A stretch of 64,000 nt of DNA from Amblyornis subalaris (lineage: Eukaryota > Chordata > Aves > Passeriformes > Ptilonorhynchidae): positions 868,001-932,000 of the forward strand of contig JACAXG010000131.1 of NCBI GenBank assembly GCA_018881555.1, written 5' to 3'. The notes under the pieces were generated by a model. That model ran no database searches, was not told the origin of the DNA, and saw only the letters and a list, made by a program, of their open reading frames with translations. Made by a program: the position numbers and the translations under genes. Below, one piece after another: positions 34,701 through 46,236 of the stretch (position 1 is its first letter; each line of letters begins with the position of its first letter).

Positions 34701-37700
34701 TTTCAAAAGTGCCGTCAGAGCTACCCAAAGATTGTGTTGCAGTCATTAATGCCACTGATATTGTTGCCTGAAATAGTTGCTTTATGCTGCAGTGGACAAA
34801 GAATTCCTTCTTATCCCATTGTTTTAAGAGCTTCTGTGTTTGGGACATTCCAGGACTGCTGTAAATTGGTTCAATTCTTTTCTGTCATGTCACTCACTAA
34901 ATGTTCAGGGAGCGTTTCTCTAATCCTGTCCAGATGAGCTGTGGATTCCAAGAGGTTTCTATTCTGGGATGTAGGCTTCTGCCTATATGCTACTGTTGGG
35001 CTCAAGTTCATTCAGAGGAATCTTATTAGTGGCTATGCAGATTTATTTCTTTGCTTCTGCAGAATGTGAGCTGAAATTGTTTGGTTTTGCCGATTGCCTT
35101 TCCTGTGGGGGGGATCAATGTCCTTCCTTTGCATTTTTCATAAATTGAAATTCCGTTCTGATGAATCAGAGCTCGATTTTTATTAGTTTTATACAGGGGT
35201 TGCTTCCTTCTGCTACCAACTTAATTCAGTGGGAACTTTTATTATCCCCAGCTCTTTAACAGCACCTTGTTGGGAGCCCAGAAAGCATTGGAAACTCTCT
35301 GTGTTCACAGGGAAACACACTGGGTTCATGATAAATCATGATCCAGAAGTATGAAATATGAACTGAATTGAAATGGAAATATCAGACAATGAAGTTTATT
35401 TGATTGACATGCTCTAACACCGCACCCTGCCCCCAGTTGTGTATACAGCATCACTGGTCTCTCTCCATAAGCAGAGNTGCTTTGCAAAATTGTAGCTAAA
35501 ATTATTCTTAATGTCAGAGGAAAAAAAGACATTGTTAGGCTGTCTTGAAAAAAAAACCTAAGCAACTATTTTGTTAAACCCGTAGTAGATTTGGTCTGTG
35601 GAGCAAAGATTTGGAATGGGAGGAGTGGAATTCTCTGAAGTCAGAGTTCGGCTTTGGGAGTTCTGGTGAAAATCTATCCAAGTTTGGCAAACTATCAGGA
35701 CTGAGGCACTTGACTTTTCCAGAGTGACTCTTCATTGATCATAATCCAGCCCAGGGCCAGAGTGGAAGACCCCGATTTTCTCACCAGTTACACCTCTCAT
35801 GTGGATCCATTTGAGTGACATGTGGAGTAGCTGAAAGATGGCAATTAGGATGCTTTAACTACTCACCATCCCAGTACCACACAGAGCACAGGGAAAGGAA
35901 GCAGCCTCCCAGTAGTTCACCTTAACCTGATGAGGATCCTGCCAGCGTAATGAAGGAAGAGTCTGGTAGGAGAACCTGCAGGATGTGTGGAAAACTTGTG
36001 TGGAGTACAGAGAGATGGAGCTCCAGGCTTTGAGATAGGAGTGACAACCAGAAAAGGTGAGGGAGACTGGGGTGACGAGCCTGGTGGGGTCAATGGAAAG
36101 CTCTATGCTTGGTGTTATAGAGGAAAAAAAAGCTCTGTAATAGATATAATTGTCCCTGAATTATTCAGTGTGCTTTGGCTGCTCCTACTGATTAGTTTGC
36201 TCTGATGTGAAACATCAGGTTCTATTTATTTCAGGGTCAGGGAGTGAATGCTTCACACTCTTGTAGTCCCTTCCATGATATCCATCACACTGGTAGCCAT
36301 TTAATTAACATTAAAGTGTTTTATGATACTTGACAATGTTCCTTTGAAGAGAGTGAAGGAACTGGGGCAGGGTAAAACCTGCCTCTAAGTAGACCATCAT
36401 TTCAGATGCCCAGTTACTGAAACCTGTGGCCTGATTTAGCAGGGATGACAGGATGCCAATTTAAATGTAAGATAGTTAAATTAAAATAATAAAATAATTT
36501 CGGCAGCTTCAGAAAATCTCTTAAAGTTTTGAATAGTTAATGTTTTGGGTACTTTCAAAGTTACTCAAATCTTATGTCCTTTCAGTGTATAAAAAAAATT
36601 TACAAAATGTGCACATGCAATACCAGTCCGAATCAAGGCCTGGAACAAATTCCAGTGCTCCTTGTTCATCAGTTTGGAGCCTGAGGAGTAAGAATGAGAA
36701 TCTCAGCATATTCTTGTTCATATTGGATGTTTCACCTAAATCNTCAGGCAAAAATGTACAAAAAGGGAGAGTGAGGAAAGATGACCCAGATTCTTCCTCA
36801 TTTCCCTTATGACTCTGATGTAATCTCAAGGTGTTCCAGGAAAGGGAGGAAAATATGGTATTTTTTCATTACAGCAATTGTTTTAAGACCAAATGAACCT
36901 TACATGTACAGCTCTCTGTTCTGGCTGAGAAAACCTTCTCAAGGGAGAACGTCTAGAAACAAGACTGTGAATTAAGTAGAAATTTAGGAGGAAGCTAGAA
37001 GGCAGAGGACGCTGGGGTAGAGAATGTGCCCCAGAAATGGGAATCTGATACCAAGTTCTGTTATCAGCTCTCCCAGCCCTTTTCCTCTCACTTTCCTTCC
37101 TTCAGTCACCAGGTCTCATGGAGCCCAAAAACTATAGGATAAGAATGTAAATAGTGTCTGGGAATAACAAAAACCCCCAAAACCTTGAAAAACAGTTCAA
37201 ACCTGGGTGAAACTTCATCATCAGAACTTTTTTTTTTGCAACAAGGGAGTCATATTCAGATAGATGCTCATGTATTCATTATTTTAACTACACCAGAAAC
37301 AAGGCTTTTTTTTTTTTACTCTGACAGAAAGCCTCAAGAACTGTTTTCTCTGTTAACACGAATGTCTCTGAGATGTCTTTTTGATCATCATCTATTAAGA
37401 TGCTGAAATCAACTCCTCACTGCAGAAGACTATCGTAAATCAACATTGTAAGTGAATGAGGTAGAAAAAAGTTACTGATTTCTTTTTCTTCAACTCAAAG
37501 TGAATTTGTAAAAGCAGCAAAGGTTCATTCAAACTCTGAGACACTAAATATTTGTGAACAATCAGAATTGCAGTGTTTTCCAAACAGCTTTAGAATGAAC
37601 AAAAGCATGTTGGAGGAAGGGTGGGAATTGAAAGACTTGCACAAATACACATGTGCCAGTGATGCCTTTTTAGAGGAACCAGGTTCCTTAGCGTGAGACA

Positions 37701-38712
37701 AGTTTGTTCCTCTTCATCAGCAGTTTCTCTTCCTCCTTGCTTAGTTTAGAAAATGAATCTCCAATGTTTTGTTTACTTTCTGTCCAGAAATCAGACAATG
37801 AAATCATAAGCACATGGTCCACAAAAAGAGTTGCTGACGTGCAAGTACAGATGAATGGGCTGCACCTCCATCCTTGGAACTGCCTTACACAGTGGTCCAG
37901 TGGGACTACTGAGATATTTTAACTGTGGCCTGATATGCTACTTCTGTACTAAGGCCTGGTCCCAAGGCTTGACTGGTTATACTGCTAAATTATGAGAAGA
38001 GTCCCAGCAGGTCTTAGGCCAACTTTTACTCATCCAGACAATTCTTAGGACACAGTTCAAGGCTTGACAAAAGCCCAGACACTCTTCCAGATGGCTTCTC
38101 CATGTCCAGCCACAGCAGCTTGCGGATGGTTCAACATCCAGAATGGCTGGATGGTGGCACGTACAGGAGGAGCACATCTTGGAACATACAGCAGGAGCAC
38201 AGTGATGGCATTTACAAGGTCTTTAGAACCCACCTCCCTTGGGTCCTCATAGATCAAAATTTTGAGGTCACATCTAGACCCCAGACCTTTCTCTGGGACG
38301 ATTGCTACCACCAGCACAACTCCCAGGCTATTTCCTCGGCTCTCAGACCTGCACTTCCCTCATATCACTGACTGTAGTTACAAGGGGAGAGGAATTTGTT
38401 TAAATTGCTCAAGTGCCTTCATAAGGATGCAGATCCCCTTCTCACTTAGTGTAGATGGAGCTACTTCCAGAAAGCACCATCAGAGGCCAGTGCTCAGACT
38501 GGATGCTCAGCTTCATCCTTGGAAATAGATGTCTTCTCTTGGATGACAGGGACGTTTTACAAAGGACAACCACCCAGAACAGGCAGCGACAGCAACCATT
38601 TTTTACTGTTTCCAAAGAGTGTATTTGGGGAGAGCTGAGCTCAGGGCACCTAGTGGTGAGTGCTGCATGGTAGATACGGTGTTTCCCATGTTCAGTGTAC
38701 CTCATCAGGACT
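31705..38712. other. Long unique stretch
   Basis: In 7 kb I recognise no gene and no repeat family. 31840-32165 might be further degraded sequence of the antisense LINE to its left. 35080-35290 is a unique block with words such as 'tttgcatttttcataaattg' that could be regulatory. T-runs lie at 37230-37239 and 37306-37317. 37920-38690 has somewhat repeat-like phrasing but matches no family I can name. N calls are rare here. Confidence 0.4.
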
Positions 38713-38714
38713 AG

Positions 38715-38858
38715 AAATCTCTGGAAGTGTTCATGGCCAGGTTGGATGGGGCCTAAGCAACCTTATCTAGTGGAAGGTGTCCCTGCCCATGGCAGGGGTG
38801 TTGGAACTGGGTGATCTTTAAAGTCCTTTCCAACCCAAGCCTTTCTATGTTTCTAAAT
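38715..38858 (+). mobile_element. CR1 LINE 3' end, plus sense
   Basis: The segment 'aaatctctggaagtgttcat', 'ggccaggttggatggggcct', 'aagcaaccttatctagtgga', 'aggtgtccctgcccatggca' and 'ctttccaacccaagcctttc' is the plus-sense CR1 3' region. It is 5'-truncated to about 145 bases and has only a vestigial tail. Confidence 0.95.
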
Positions 38859-40373
38859 AAACAATAAATTGTACATGAGCTCATTCTAGGATGGAGGGCT
38901 GGACTGCATTTTAGATGAATGGTAGTTGAAGCCTATTTTTCCAATGAACTTCTGCCAACTCATACCATTTGAGAATTTGGCCTCTTCCCCCTCATTCTAT
39001 ATGCTAACTTTACTTAATTGGTAGATTTTCCATGCTTAGTAATTATAAATATATAAGCAGGAGTGTTTGTTTATGCTTGTTTAAGCAGGGAAGGAACCAT
39101 TTCAAAGAAAAAATGTTTAAAGAGGGGCCTAACTTCACTTCCATATAAAATCAGAGTTTGGTGCCTGCCATGTGAACTGGTGGGGCACAGAGGAGGTGTT
39201 CATGCAAGGCCAGCCAGGCAGCGTTTGCAGCTTGTGCATGGGTGGTAGGCGAGGTCAGGTCTCTACACATTGTANCTACACCCTTTTTCTCATGCCACAT
39301 CCGACTCTGACTGATCAGAAATGAGTGGAGGCAGCAAAAAGCCATAAGGAAAATGTTGAGACCCAGAAACAAGTCAGTCCCCTCCCCGAGCCAACATCTA
39401 TGTGTGGGCTGCGTGTTGCATATGTATTTTCTGTGGCAGACTTGGATTCCTCTGAGCTTGGCACTTTCTGGTTAAGATGAACTCAGCATCCAAATGTTGA
39501 CACGAAAGCTGACTACACCAAAGACCATGGCCCCAAGCCACCTTCAGCTGGCCTGGAGCTGTGCTGGCGTTGGCTTTGGTTGCTTGATTTAAGGCAGCTA
39601 TAGGAGAAGGAAGGGCAAAGGGTGCCTGAGGTGGGTTTACCTGGCATCCCAGCTAGAGGAAATAGCCTGNGTTCTTCTGCAGAATGAGGGGAGAGGGATG
39701 AGTAGAGGGAAATAAAATAAATAAATCAAGCCAATGGTGTCATTAAAAAGAGGATGTATCACATTTACCGTGAGAGCATGTGACTCAGGCATCCAGACAT
39801 GAACATTCCTGCAAAGCCCCGAATGCACACATGGAGCTGAATTTTTTTGGCTTCCCAGAATGGCTTAATTTTATGATTCCGTGACTCATTAGAAAAAGAA
39901 AAGTCCCTAGACATGCTGCATCACAGCCCAGTAAACACCAGTTACTGGTGGGGACACACGGGGACAAAGGAGCAAGTGAAGGATGGATGGAGGGGAGACC
40001 AAAGGAACAAGACTTTCAGCTTCTTGCTCCCCCTTTGCCCTTCTAGTGGTTTTGTAAACATGTTTCTCTCTCTTACTCCATTTTTTTTTTTTTTTTAAAT
40101 TGGAGTGGAGGGGTTAACAGAGGTCATGTTAGTTTAAAAAATTATGGTTAACCTTACAAGCTGGGTTGCCTTAGGTCACGGCGATACAATTCCCCTCCCT
40201 TCTCCTGTGCAGTGGTGGTTCACAGGCATTCCTCCAACGTGGGGAAGGACAGGGCCTGCCAAGGCTATGAGCAATGCAGAACAGACTTACCTGTTTTTAT
40301 GCACTGCTTAACTAATTATTTTAAAAAGAAACAGCCAAGTTGGAACAACTACCTTTTTCTTNGAGGAGGAACA

Positions 40374-40447
40374 TTTTCCCCCTTTCCTTTTTCCCCACAT
40401 CCCCCTTCTTCCCTCCTCCCTCCCCTTGTTTTTTTTTTCCCCCTCCG
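40374..40447. repeat. Pyrimidine-rich low-complexity tract
   Basis: The plus strand is almost entirely C and T over about 74 bases, with only a few interrupting A and G bases. The opposite strand is purine-rich, which creates false open frames rich in lysine, glycine and glutamate. Confidence 0.85.
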
Positions 40448-40689
40448 TTGCTTGACTTGGCATTTGAAACAGGTTCTGGATATCTGACACCTCTTGAAAG
40501 TGTAGTTTGGCAAACAGGAATTGAGTTGGGCTCCAAAAGGGCCCTGCACAGGGCTCACTGTGAAAACACCTGGGTGTCTCTTATGCCTCTAAGAACCAGC
40601 CCTGCTTCTGTAGAAATAACAGCCGCCCTCTCCCTTCCCCCAGCCCCTGCTCTCCCTTCAAAAATTAAAAAAGAAATTGAAGTGCTGGC

Positions 40690-41030
40690 ACTGTTTTTGT
40701 AAAAAAACAGGTGGTTGGAAGGCGCTGCGGAAGGGGGTGAAGGACGTCTCCACACCAGCGCGCAAAGATCCTGTGCAGAGAGGGTTTTGATTGCAGCACA
40801 TACATCTGCAATTCGTTTTCCCAAGCTCAGGACAAATTAAGAATCTTCCAGCAATTAGGGGAGAAAAGATTCAAAGTGCAATCAGCAGTTCTTAAAAGAA
40901 TTTGTGCTGGGCTTTGAGGGAGGCTAATCCTGCTGCCCGCGCCGAGCTCCTCTCTGCAGTGTGCATTTTCCAAGGCCAAAATTTTGGCCTGCTTTTCAGT
41001 CACACCATATAAAATAACAAACACGCAGTC
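40690..41030. other. Unique block with regulatory-like motif content
   Basis: The block contains CpG-bearing words ('ccagcgcgcaaagatc', 'gcccgcgccgagctcc'), an 'aattaggg' and several 'caattag'-like homeodomain-type words. It is free of recognised repeats. It is a candidate for conserved non-coding DNA on composition only. Confidence 0.18.
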
Positions 41031-43185
41031 TAAGGAAAACAATTTTTAAGACACAGTGGAACCCACTTTAATGAAGAAAACTGTTAAATGCATAAAACCC
41101 CCATGTGCCAATGGATAAATGTGCTGGAAGTGTGAACTGTTAAACCAACAAAATTGTTAACACATCATACTGCTGGGCAAAAAAATAAAATAAAAAAAAT
41201 ATAAAAGGGGAGTGAAACGGTTTTCTAACATGCAACCCACTTTGCCTTTATTGTTCACATTCCTGCTGACATAAAGTTTCCTGATTTGTCCCCTGGGCCC
41301 AGAAATATGGCAGAAGTGGGAGCATTAATTGTATTTGCCCCCTTTAAACTGCCCTCCCTGCTTTTTAGCTCACAGTGGCCAAGAATAGCTTCATGGAATG
41401 GGGAGGGTTTGCCCTTTTTTATTCAAGGTGATGAGTGAACAAGTTCACGTGGGTTTTGTTTTATTTTGTTGTTTTTTTAACTGGTAAAAATTTTTAAACT
41501 ATGCCTGAACATCTTTTCCTTGTATCTGTGGGGAAAATCAGGACTCGTTCTGTGTTTGCTGTTTCTTGAAACTCCGAAGTCCCTCCACATCCCTGGTTTT
41601 CCTTGGGGTCAATGCTGAAATGAGGCTGTTCCTGTGGCCTTCCTGCTCCCTTCGAAGACGNGGAGCTCTCACTGAGTAAAAACCTGATCTCGTGAGAGCC
41701 CCAAAGGCAACTGCTTTGATAAGAGTCCAACGCTGCGGCCGTGCTGGCATGGAGGGGCCTGGATCCCTGCCTCACTCCGAAACATGAGAAACTAAAAATC
41801 AGTCCATTGAATTTATCTCCATCCCACTCCCAAATTACATGCTGTTCACAGATTTCATTTCCACAGGTGGTCAAAATTTTCCACCAAAANCTGATTTCCA
41901 CAAAAAGTGGTCTTTTGTCACAAATGAAGATTTTCCCTGTAAAGAAAAGATTTTTAAAAATGCACCGACTTNATTTACTGAGCACTGGAAGTTTTTTATC
42001 AAAAAACTTTTCCAAAACTAGAAAAATGGTCTGAAGAATGGAGTAGGTCAATGTTTCTTGTTTTTGTATTTCCTTAAGCNAGAAAACAAGAAAAAATTAT
42101 AGCAAATTTGGATGAAAATTAAAAAGTCATCAAGAATACTTTAATTATTGAAAAAAATATTAAAATAATTTCCATTTCATAAAATGATTCTTAATCATGG
42201 CATCTGCGTGGAGCAGCTGTTCAGCTAAGATCTGTTCTGCTGTTTGACTTTCCCAGGGGCCTTTTAGGTGCTGGTCTGTGCATACAGGTATGAAAGTACA
42301 TGATGACTAAACTCCTACCATGAACAGTGACAATGAAGAGTTTATTCCTANGGTTCAGAATGTTCCCATTTCTCTTCACTTTTCTGTGTCCCTTGCAAAA
42401 GAACATGAGGTCGTGCCTGGCTTGAGAATGGCTCCTCTTTTNCTTGGCACTTGCTGGTTTTGCTTCTTAGAGTGATGTTTGCAAAGAAATTCCAGTCCCC
42501 TGAGAGCCACTAAATACGTATTGCACTGCAGAGTCTCCACAGGGCAGGTTTGCACCTCAAATGTGCTTGGAACTCTTGCTCCTAAGGACACTCAGTGGCC
42601 ATGTCACCACTTTACACGCCAAATAAACCGAAGTCAAGTTTTGTTGCTGTTAAACAAAAGAGTTAAGTTCTTGCTTGCAAAAAAAAAAAAGGGAAGCAAA
42701 ACTGCAACAGAATAATATAATCCCTAAAATCCAGCACTGACCTTTTCACTGTTATGCATTTNGGGAATCCCTGGGACCCTTTCTCAGCAGCTCTGAGGTC
42801 TGTCCAGCTGCTCCTCACCTGGAAGGTGCAATTTTCTTGAGTGCACTGAGATCTGCTTCTTTTATTCCAGTTGCAGCTGAAGACCATCAGGGTGTCACTG
42901 TAACAAAATCCTCGCCAGCAAGGCATAGGCTGCTGTCATGCTCTCTCCACTCTGCATTTTTTNAACTCCTCTGCTAATTAATTTCTATAACAGCAGTTTT
43001 GGCCTGTCCTAATGTTTACAAGAATGCAGAAAGAGTGTTGTTTCAGAGTCCTTGTAGCCTGACTTTGAAATGAGCCCTTTGAGAGGTTGGGGTGCTCATG
43101 GGAGCTCTCTTTCTGCAAAGAAACCATGACACTATCCTGCTTCCTCTTCCCAGGCTGGCTGTGGTGTCTCTTATCCGATTTCAGC

Positions 43186-43245
43186 AACCAAAAAGTCAAG
43201 TGTCCAGTCTAGCTCATAAACCAAAAAGTCAAGTGTCCGGTCTAG
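43186..43245. repeat. Tandem duplication with 33-base period
   Basis: The 27-base segment starting 'aaccaaaaagtcaagtgtcc' at 43186-43212 is repeated at 43219-43245 with one difference (ccagtctag against ccggtctag). The near identity of the two units points to a recent local duplication. Confidence 0.92.
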
Positions 43246-43604
43246 TTACTTGATTCAGCTCCCTTTGTCAGAGGGGGGAGATGAGGGGCTGCTTATCCCC
43301 ACCTTGAAGGATAAATCCTACTTTTGCCATTGACTTACAGACTTCTTCAAGGCTCCCACACAACATCTGGTTTCCTACCACTGGAAATGTTATCTTTTTA
43401 TTGTTGCCCAATCTGAGGTATACTGGTNCATTTCCACAGAGACCACCCATGTCTGCTGGGCACAGGGTGGGGACAGCTTCAATTATTTTCTTTTAGCATT
43501 TATTATGTCTTGGGCTGACATGGGGGCTTCAAAGCAGCAACTGTGTGATCCACAGAGGTCATCTTGTTACTGCATGAGTTAACATTCTCTCTCTAAAAAA
43601 TGGG

Positions 43605-43730
43605 GGAAAATCATAGAAATTCTGGTCTGGAAAGAGCATTGAACTATTCTGCTGCTTTGTGGCAGGGTCAGGAAATCTGATTTATTCCTGACAGATGTCT
43701 GTATAATCTGTTCTTAAAGCCCTCCAAAGC
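43605..43730 (-). mobile_element. Ancient CR1-type LINE fragment, antisense
   Basis: The plus strand has 'aatcatagaaattctggtct', 'ggaaagagcattgaact', and then 'cctgacagatgtctgtataa' followed by 'tctgttcttaaagccctcca'. This matches the order of an old amniote CR1 3' end in reverse complement ('ccctgacaggtgtttgtcta', 'acctgttcttaaaaacctcc'). The copy is about 125 bases long and clearly older than the avian CR1 copies. Confidence 0.7.
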
Positions 43731-43734
43731 CTTC

Positions 43735-43812
43735 CATAGTAAATCACTTCGAGATCTAAAGGTGAAAAATGCTATGTAAGACCTGAATACTGTTATTATT
43801 ATTAACAGTGTT
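43735..43812 (+). repeat. CORE-SINE/MIR-like 3' tail
   Basis: The words 'cacttcgagatctaaagg', 'tgaaaaatgctatgtaagac' and 'tgttattattatt' match the common 3' tail of amniote MIR-like SINEs, where 'cgctttgagat', 'gatgaaaggcgctatataa' and a run of 'att' follow in order. Only the tail is present, and it directly abuts the antisense CR1 fragment on its left. Confidence 0.55.
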
Positions 43813-43814
43813 GT

Positions 43815-44078
43815 TGTTCAGAGGACAGCTTAGCAGCACGGTCCCAGCTGGCACTTTAAAAAAGAGCCCAGAAGGAATGAGTTAGAGTGAGTTGCGCCAG
43901 TCCTGGTGGAAGTGCTGAGCCAGCACTGCTGGTGCTCCTGCCTGCTGCTGGATCAGTCTGAAATTAAACTCCACAGCCTTTGCCTGTGTCCAAGTACTGC
44001 CAAAGGTTACCATATTACAGGGTTGGATTGCTCTGCTAAAGCCACCGGTGCCATTCCTGAGTGACGCACATGGTGAAG
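43815..44078. other. Unique spacer
   Basis: No repeat or gene was seen between the SINE-like tail and the long antisense CR1. Confidence 0.4.
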
Positions 44079-44079
44079 A

Positions 44080-44715
44080 GAATCACAGAATCACAGAATA
44101 TGCTGAGCTGGAAGAGATCCACAAGGATCATTTAGTCCAACTCCTGGCCCTGCACAGGATCATCCCCCATGTGCCTGAGAACATTGTCCAAATGCTTCTT
44201 GAGCTCTGCTAGTTTTGGTGCTCTGACCATTTCCTGAGGAGCCTGTTCCAGTGCCCAACAACCCTTTGGGTGAAGAACCTTTTTCTAATGTCCAGGCTAA
44301 ACCTCCTCTGACACAACTTCAGGCCATTCCCTTGGGTCCTGTCAGTGGGCACCACAGAGAAAAGATCAGTGCCTGCCTCTCCTCCTNCACTTACGAGGAA
44401 GTTGTAACTGCAGTGAGGTCTCCCCTCAGTCTCCTCTTCTCAGGGTTGAAAATACCAAGTGACCTCAGACGCTCCTCACACAGCTTCCCCTCAAGGCCCT
44501 TCACCATCTTTGTTGCCCTGCTTTGGACACTCTCTAATAGTTTAATATCTTTTTTATACTTATATTTTTATAGAACTGCTGCCAGCACTCAAGGTGAGGC
44601 TGTCCCAGTGCAGGACAATCCCCTCCCTTGCCCGGCTGGCGGTGCTGTGCCTGATGCCCCCCAGGACACAGTTGTCCCTCCTGGCTGCCAGGGCGCTGCT
44701 GACTCATATTTAGAG
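44080..44715 (-). mobile_element. Long CR1 LINE fragment, antisense
   Basis: This is about 635 bases of reverse-complement CR1. The 3' tail is at the left ('gaatcacagaatcacagaat'), followed by 'ctggaagagatccacaagga', 'gttccagtgcccaacaaccc', 'taatgtccaggctaaacctc', 'aggtctcccctcagtctcct' and 'catctttgttgccctg'. At the right are 'gtgcaggacaatcccctccc' and 'cagggcgctgctgactcat', from the end of the reverse transcriptase frame. An AT-rich insertion lies near 44540-44575. The 191-codon plus-strand frame here is a shadow of the element. Confidence 0.95.
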
Positions 44716-44719
44716 CCTT

Positions 44720-45955
44720 TTGCAGCTGCCATGTGCATCATGCACAGAGCACCAGGTACTTCTCCCTTCAGGAACATGGATTGTGATGCTGAGTTGAACG
44801 GGCTGTGTAAGCAGGAAAGCTGCTAATTTATTAGATCCACTGATNCTACACTCCCACTGGTGTTGGCCCCAACAAGTGGGCCTGAAATGTGATTGCCTCC
44901 CAGCTCCAAACCAGAGTAATCCTCCGTTCATTTAGTTTTCAACATGTTCCAGAAAATTGTATATGNATTCAAGCATAATTCTATTGTGAGAAATGTCACG
45001 GGAAGGGGATGAGCTATCGACCCTTTCATCTTTGTCTTCTGCCTATGAAATTCCGTATTTAACCTCATGGTTTCCCTCTTCCCCCATTGCTCCTGCTGCT
45101 ATCCCNACCATACCCAGCTCAGTTTAGACAAATGAATGAAGCCATTCTCATATACTGAGGTTGGCCAGCATGTGGACCAAGCTTAAGGATTTTGAGTAGA
45201 AGAGATTAAACTTAAATATAGTCTTGGAAAATTTTCCTTTCTAGCTAGTAAATCTAACACTGNCCAAGCAGAGGTTTGGGCATTGAGACCCAGGTGCAGT
45301 CCCTGGCATATGTAGGTGATACCTAACACCTCCTGAAGTTTTCACAAGCCAGAGTCTGCTCCTGCTGCATAGTTTGGACCAAATGACCCTCCTATGCTNA
45401 GCTGCCATGTCTGCTGTGTGGCTGTGCACCATCAGGAAGTTGCCNGGCTTTCAGTGTTCTTGCACAAGTTGTACAGTAAGGGGTTTAGAAAATACACATG
45501 TATATAAAAAGTCATACATGTGGCTGAATCCTCTAAAACAATGTCCAAGTGTCTATTGCCTCCACATTTCTCTAGGTGAAATCTCAGGTTTATTAGAGTT
45601 GGCGTAACTACTCCCCAGGCATCCCCTCTGTGCTCTCCATTCTTTAGCAGGAGAGTGTTGTACCTCAGTTACCAATCTTCGGAGAGGAAAAAATTTGGAG
45701 CTTAATTCCTCCCTGGCTTAAACCTTTGTATTTTTTTGGCTGTAGATTTCTGTTCCAAGAACTTGGATTTACATAAAGACGTATCTATTTGCACATAATT
45801 TGCAAGAGTTCCTTTTTAGCCTATAATTGTGCTAAATACGGTTGTGGAGGCCACAGCATACCTAAAGTATTGCCGAATGGATTTTTAAGAGCAATTTTTT
45901 TCAAAAGTGTGCTAAAATAGAAAGATTGGGGAGGGGCAGGGAAAGAGAGAGCAAG
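44720..45955. other. Unique non-coding sequence
   Basis: No repeat family or gene was recognised. 45930-45970 is purine-rich and leads into the SINE that follows. Confidence 0.45.
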
Positions 45956-45961
45956 AGAGAC

Positions 45962-46236
45962 GAAAGATGGCCTTGTGGTTAAAATCCTGGCCTGCAATTC
46001 GAGAAATCTGGGTTCAATTTCCAGCTCTGCCACTTACTTCCTGCGTGACCTTGGGCAAGTTGGATAATCTCAGTGTGCCTCAGTTCATGGGCATGGTAAT
46101 AATATTGCCTTTGTCTCTTGCTGCCTAGAGCATGAATGCCCCCCGTGTTTGTTTGCACAGCGCTCACACGACTGGGACCTGGCCTTGGCACAGCCCCCTT
46201 GCTCTACTGTAATGGCAACAATCACGGTAATAATGT
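45962..46236 (+). repeat. Nearly full-length ancient CORE-SINE (MIR-like)
   Basis: The 5' part has a tRNA-like head: 'ggccttgtggttaaaatcct' in the A-box position and 'gggttcaatttccagctctg' covering a degenerate B box (GGTTCAAnTCC type). The CORE follows as 'gccacttacttcctgcgtga', 'ccttgggcaagttggataat' and 'ctcagtgtgcctcagttcat'. Near the 3' end, 'gctctactgtaatggcaa' and 'acggtaataatg' match the tail of amniote MIR-like SINEs. This is the most complete old SINE in the window. MIR-type families stopped moving long before modern birds arose, so a copy this recognisable may have been kept by selection or simply by a low local substitution rate. Confidence 0.8.

Larger units (their letters stand above)
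38860..43600. other. Long unique stretch with low-complexity tracts
   Basis: No repeat family or gene was recognised in 4.7 kb. Notable tracts are a T-run at 40080-40097, a C/T-rich stretch at 40374-40447 and A-rich sequence at 41180-41205. The 185-codon minus-strand frame at 41494-42051 includes N-derived unknown residues and has no domain that I recognise. Words of the type 'aaattttcc' recur at 41865-42020. Confidence 0.4.

Noticed and set aside
37920..38700. Possible retroviral LTR or other transposon
   Set aside because: The phrasing is repeat-like, but I saw no TG...CA termini, polyadenylation layout, primer-binding site or recognisable protein motif, so no family can be supported.
41494..42051. 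185-codon minus-strand frame
   Set aside because: It contains three unknown residues from N bases, has an AT-rich phenylalanine/lysine-heavy half and no recognisable domain. A frame of this length is possible by chance where N hides potential stops.
44251..44826. Longest open frame, 191 codons on the plus strand
   Set aside because: It lies mostly inside the antisense CR1 at 44080-44715 and is read opposite to the element's coding strand, so it is a shadow. It also contains an N codon.
45962..46050. Possible tRNA gene at the head of the SINE
   Set aside because: The A- and B-box-like words are degenerate, no cloverleaf can be drawn, and the sequence continues into a CORE-SINE body.
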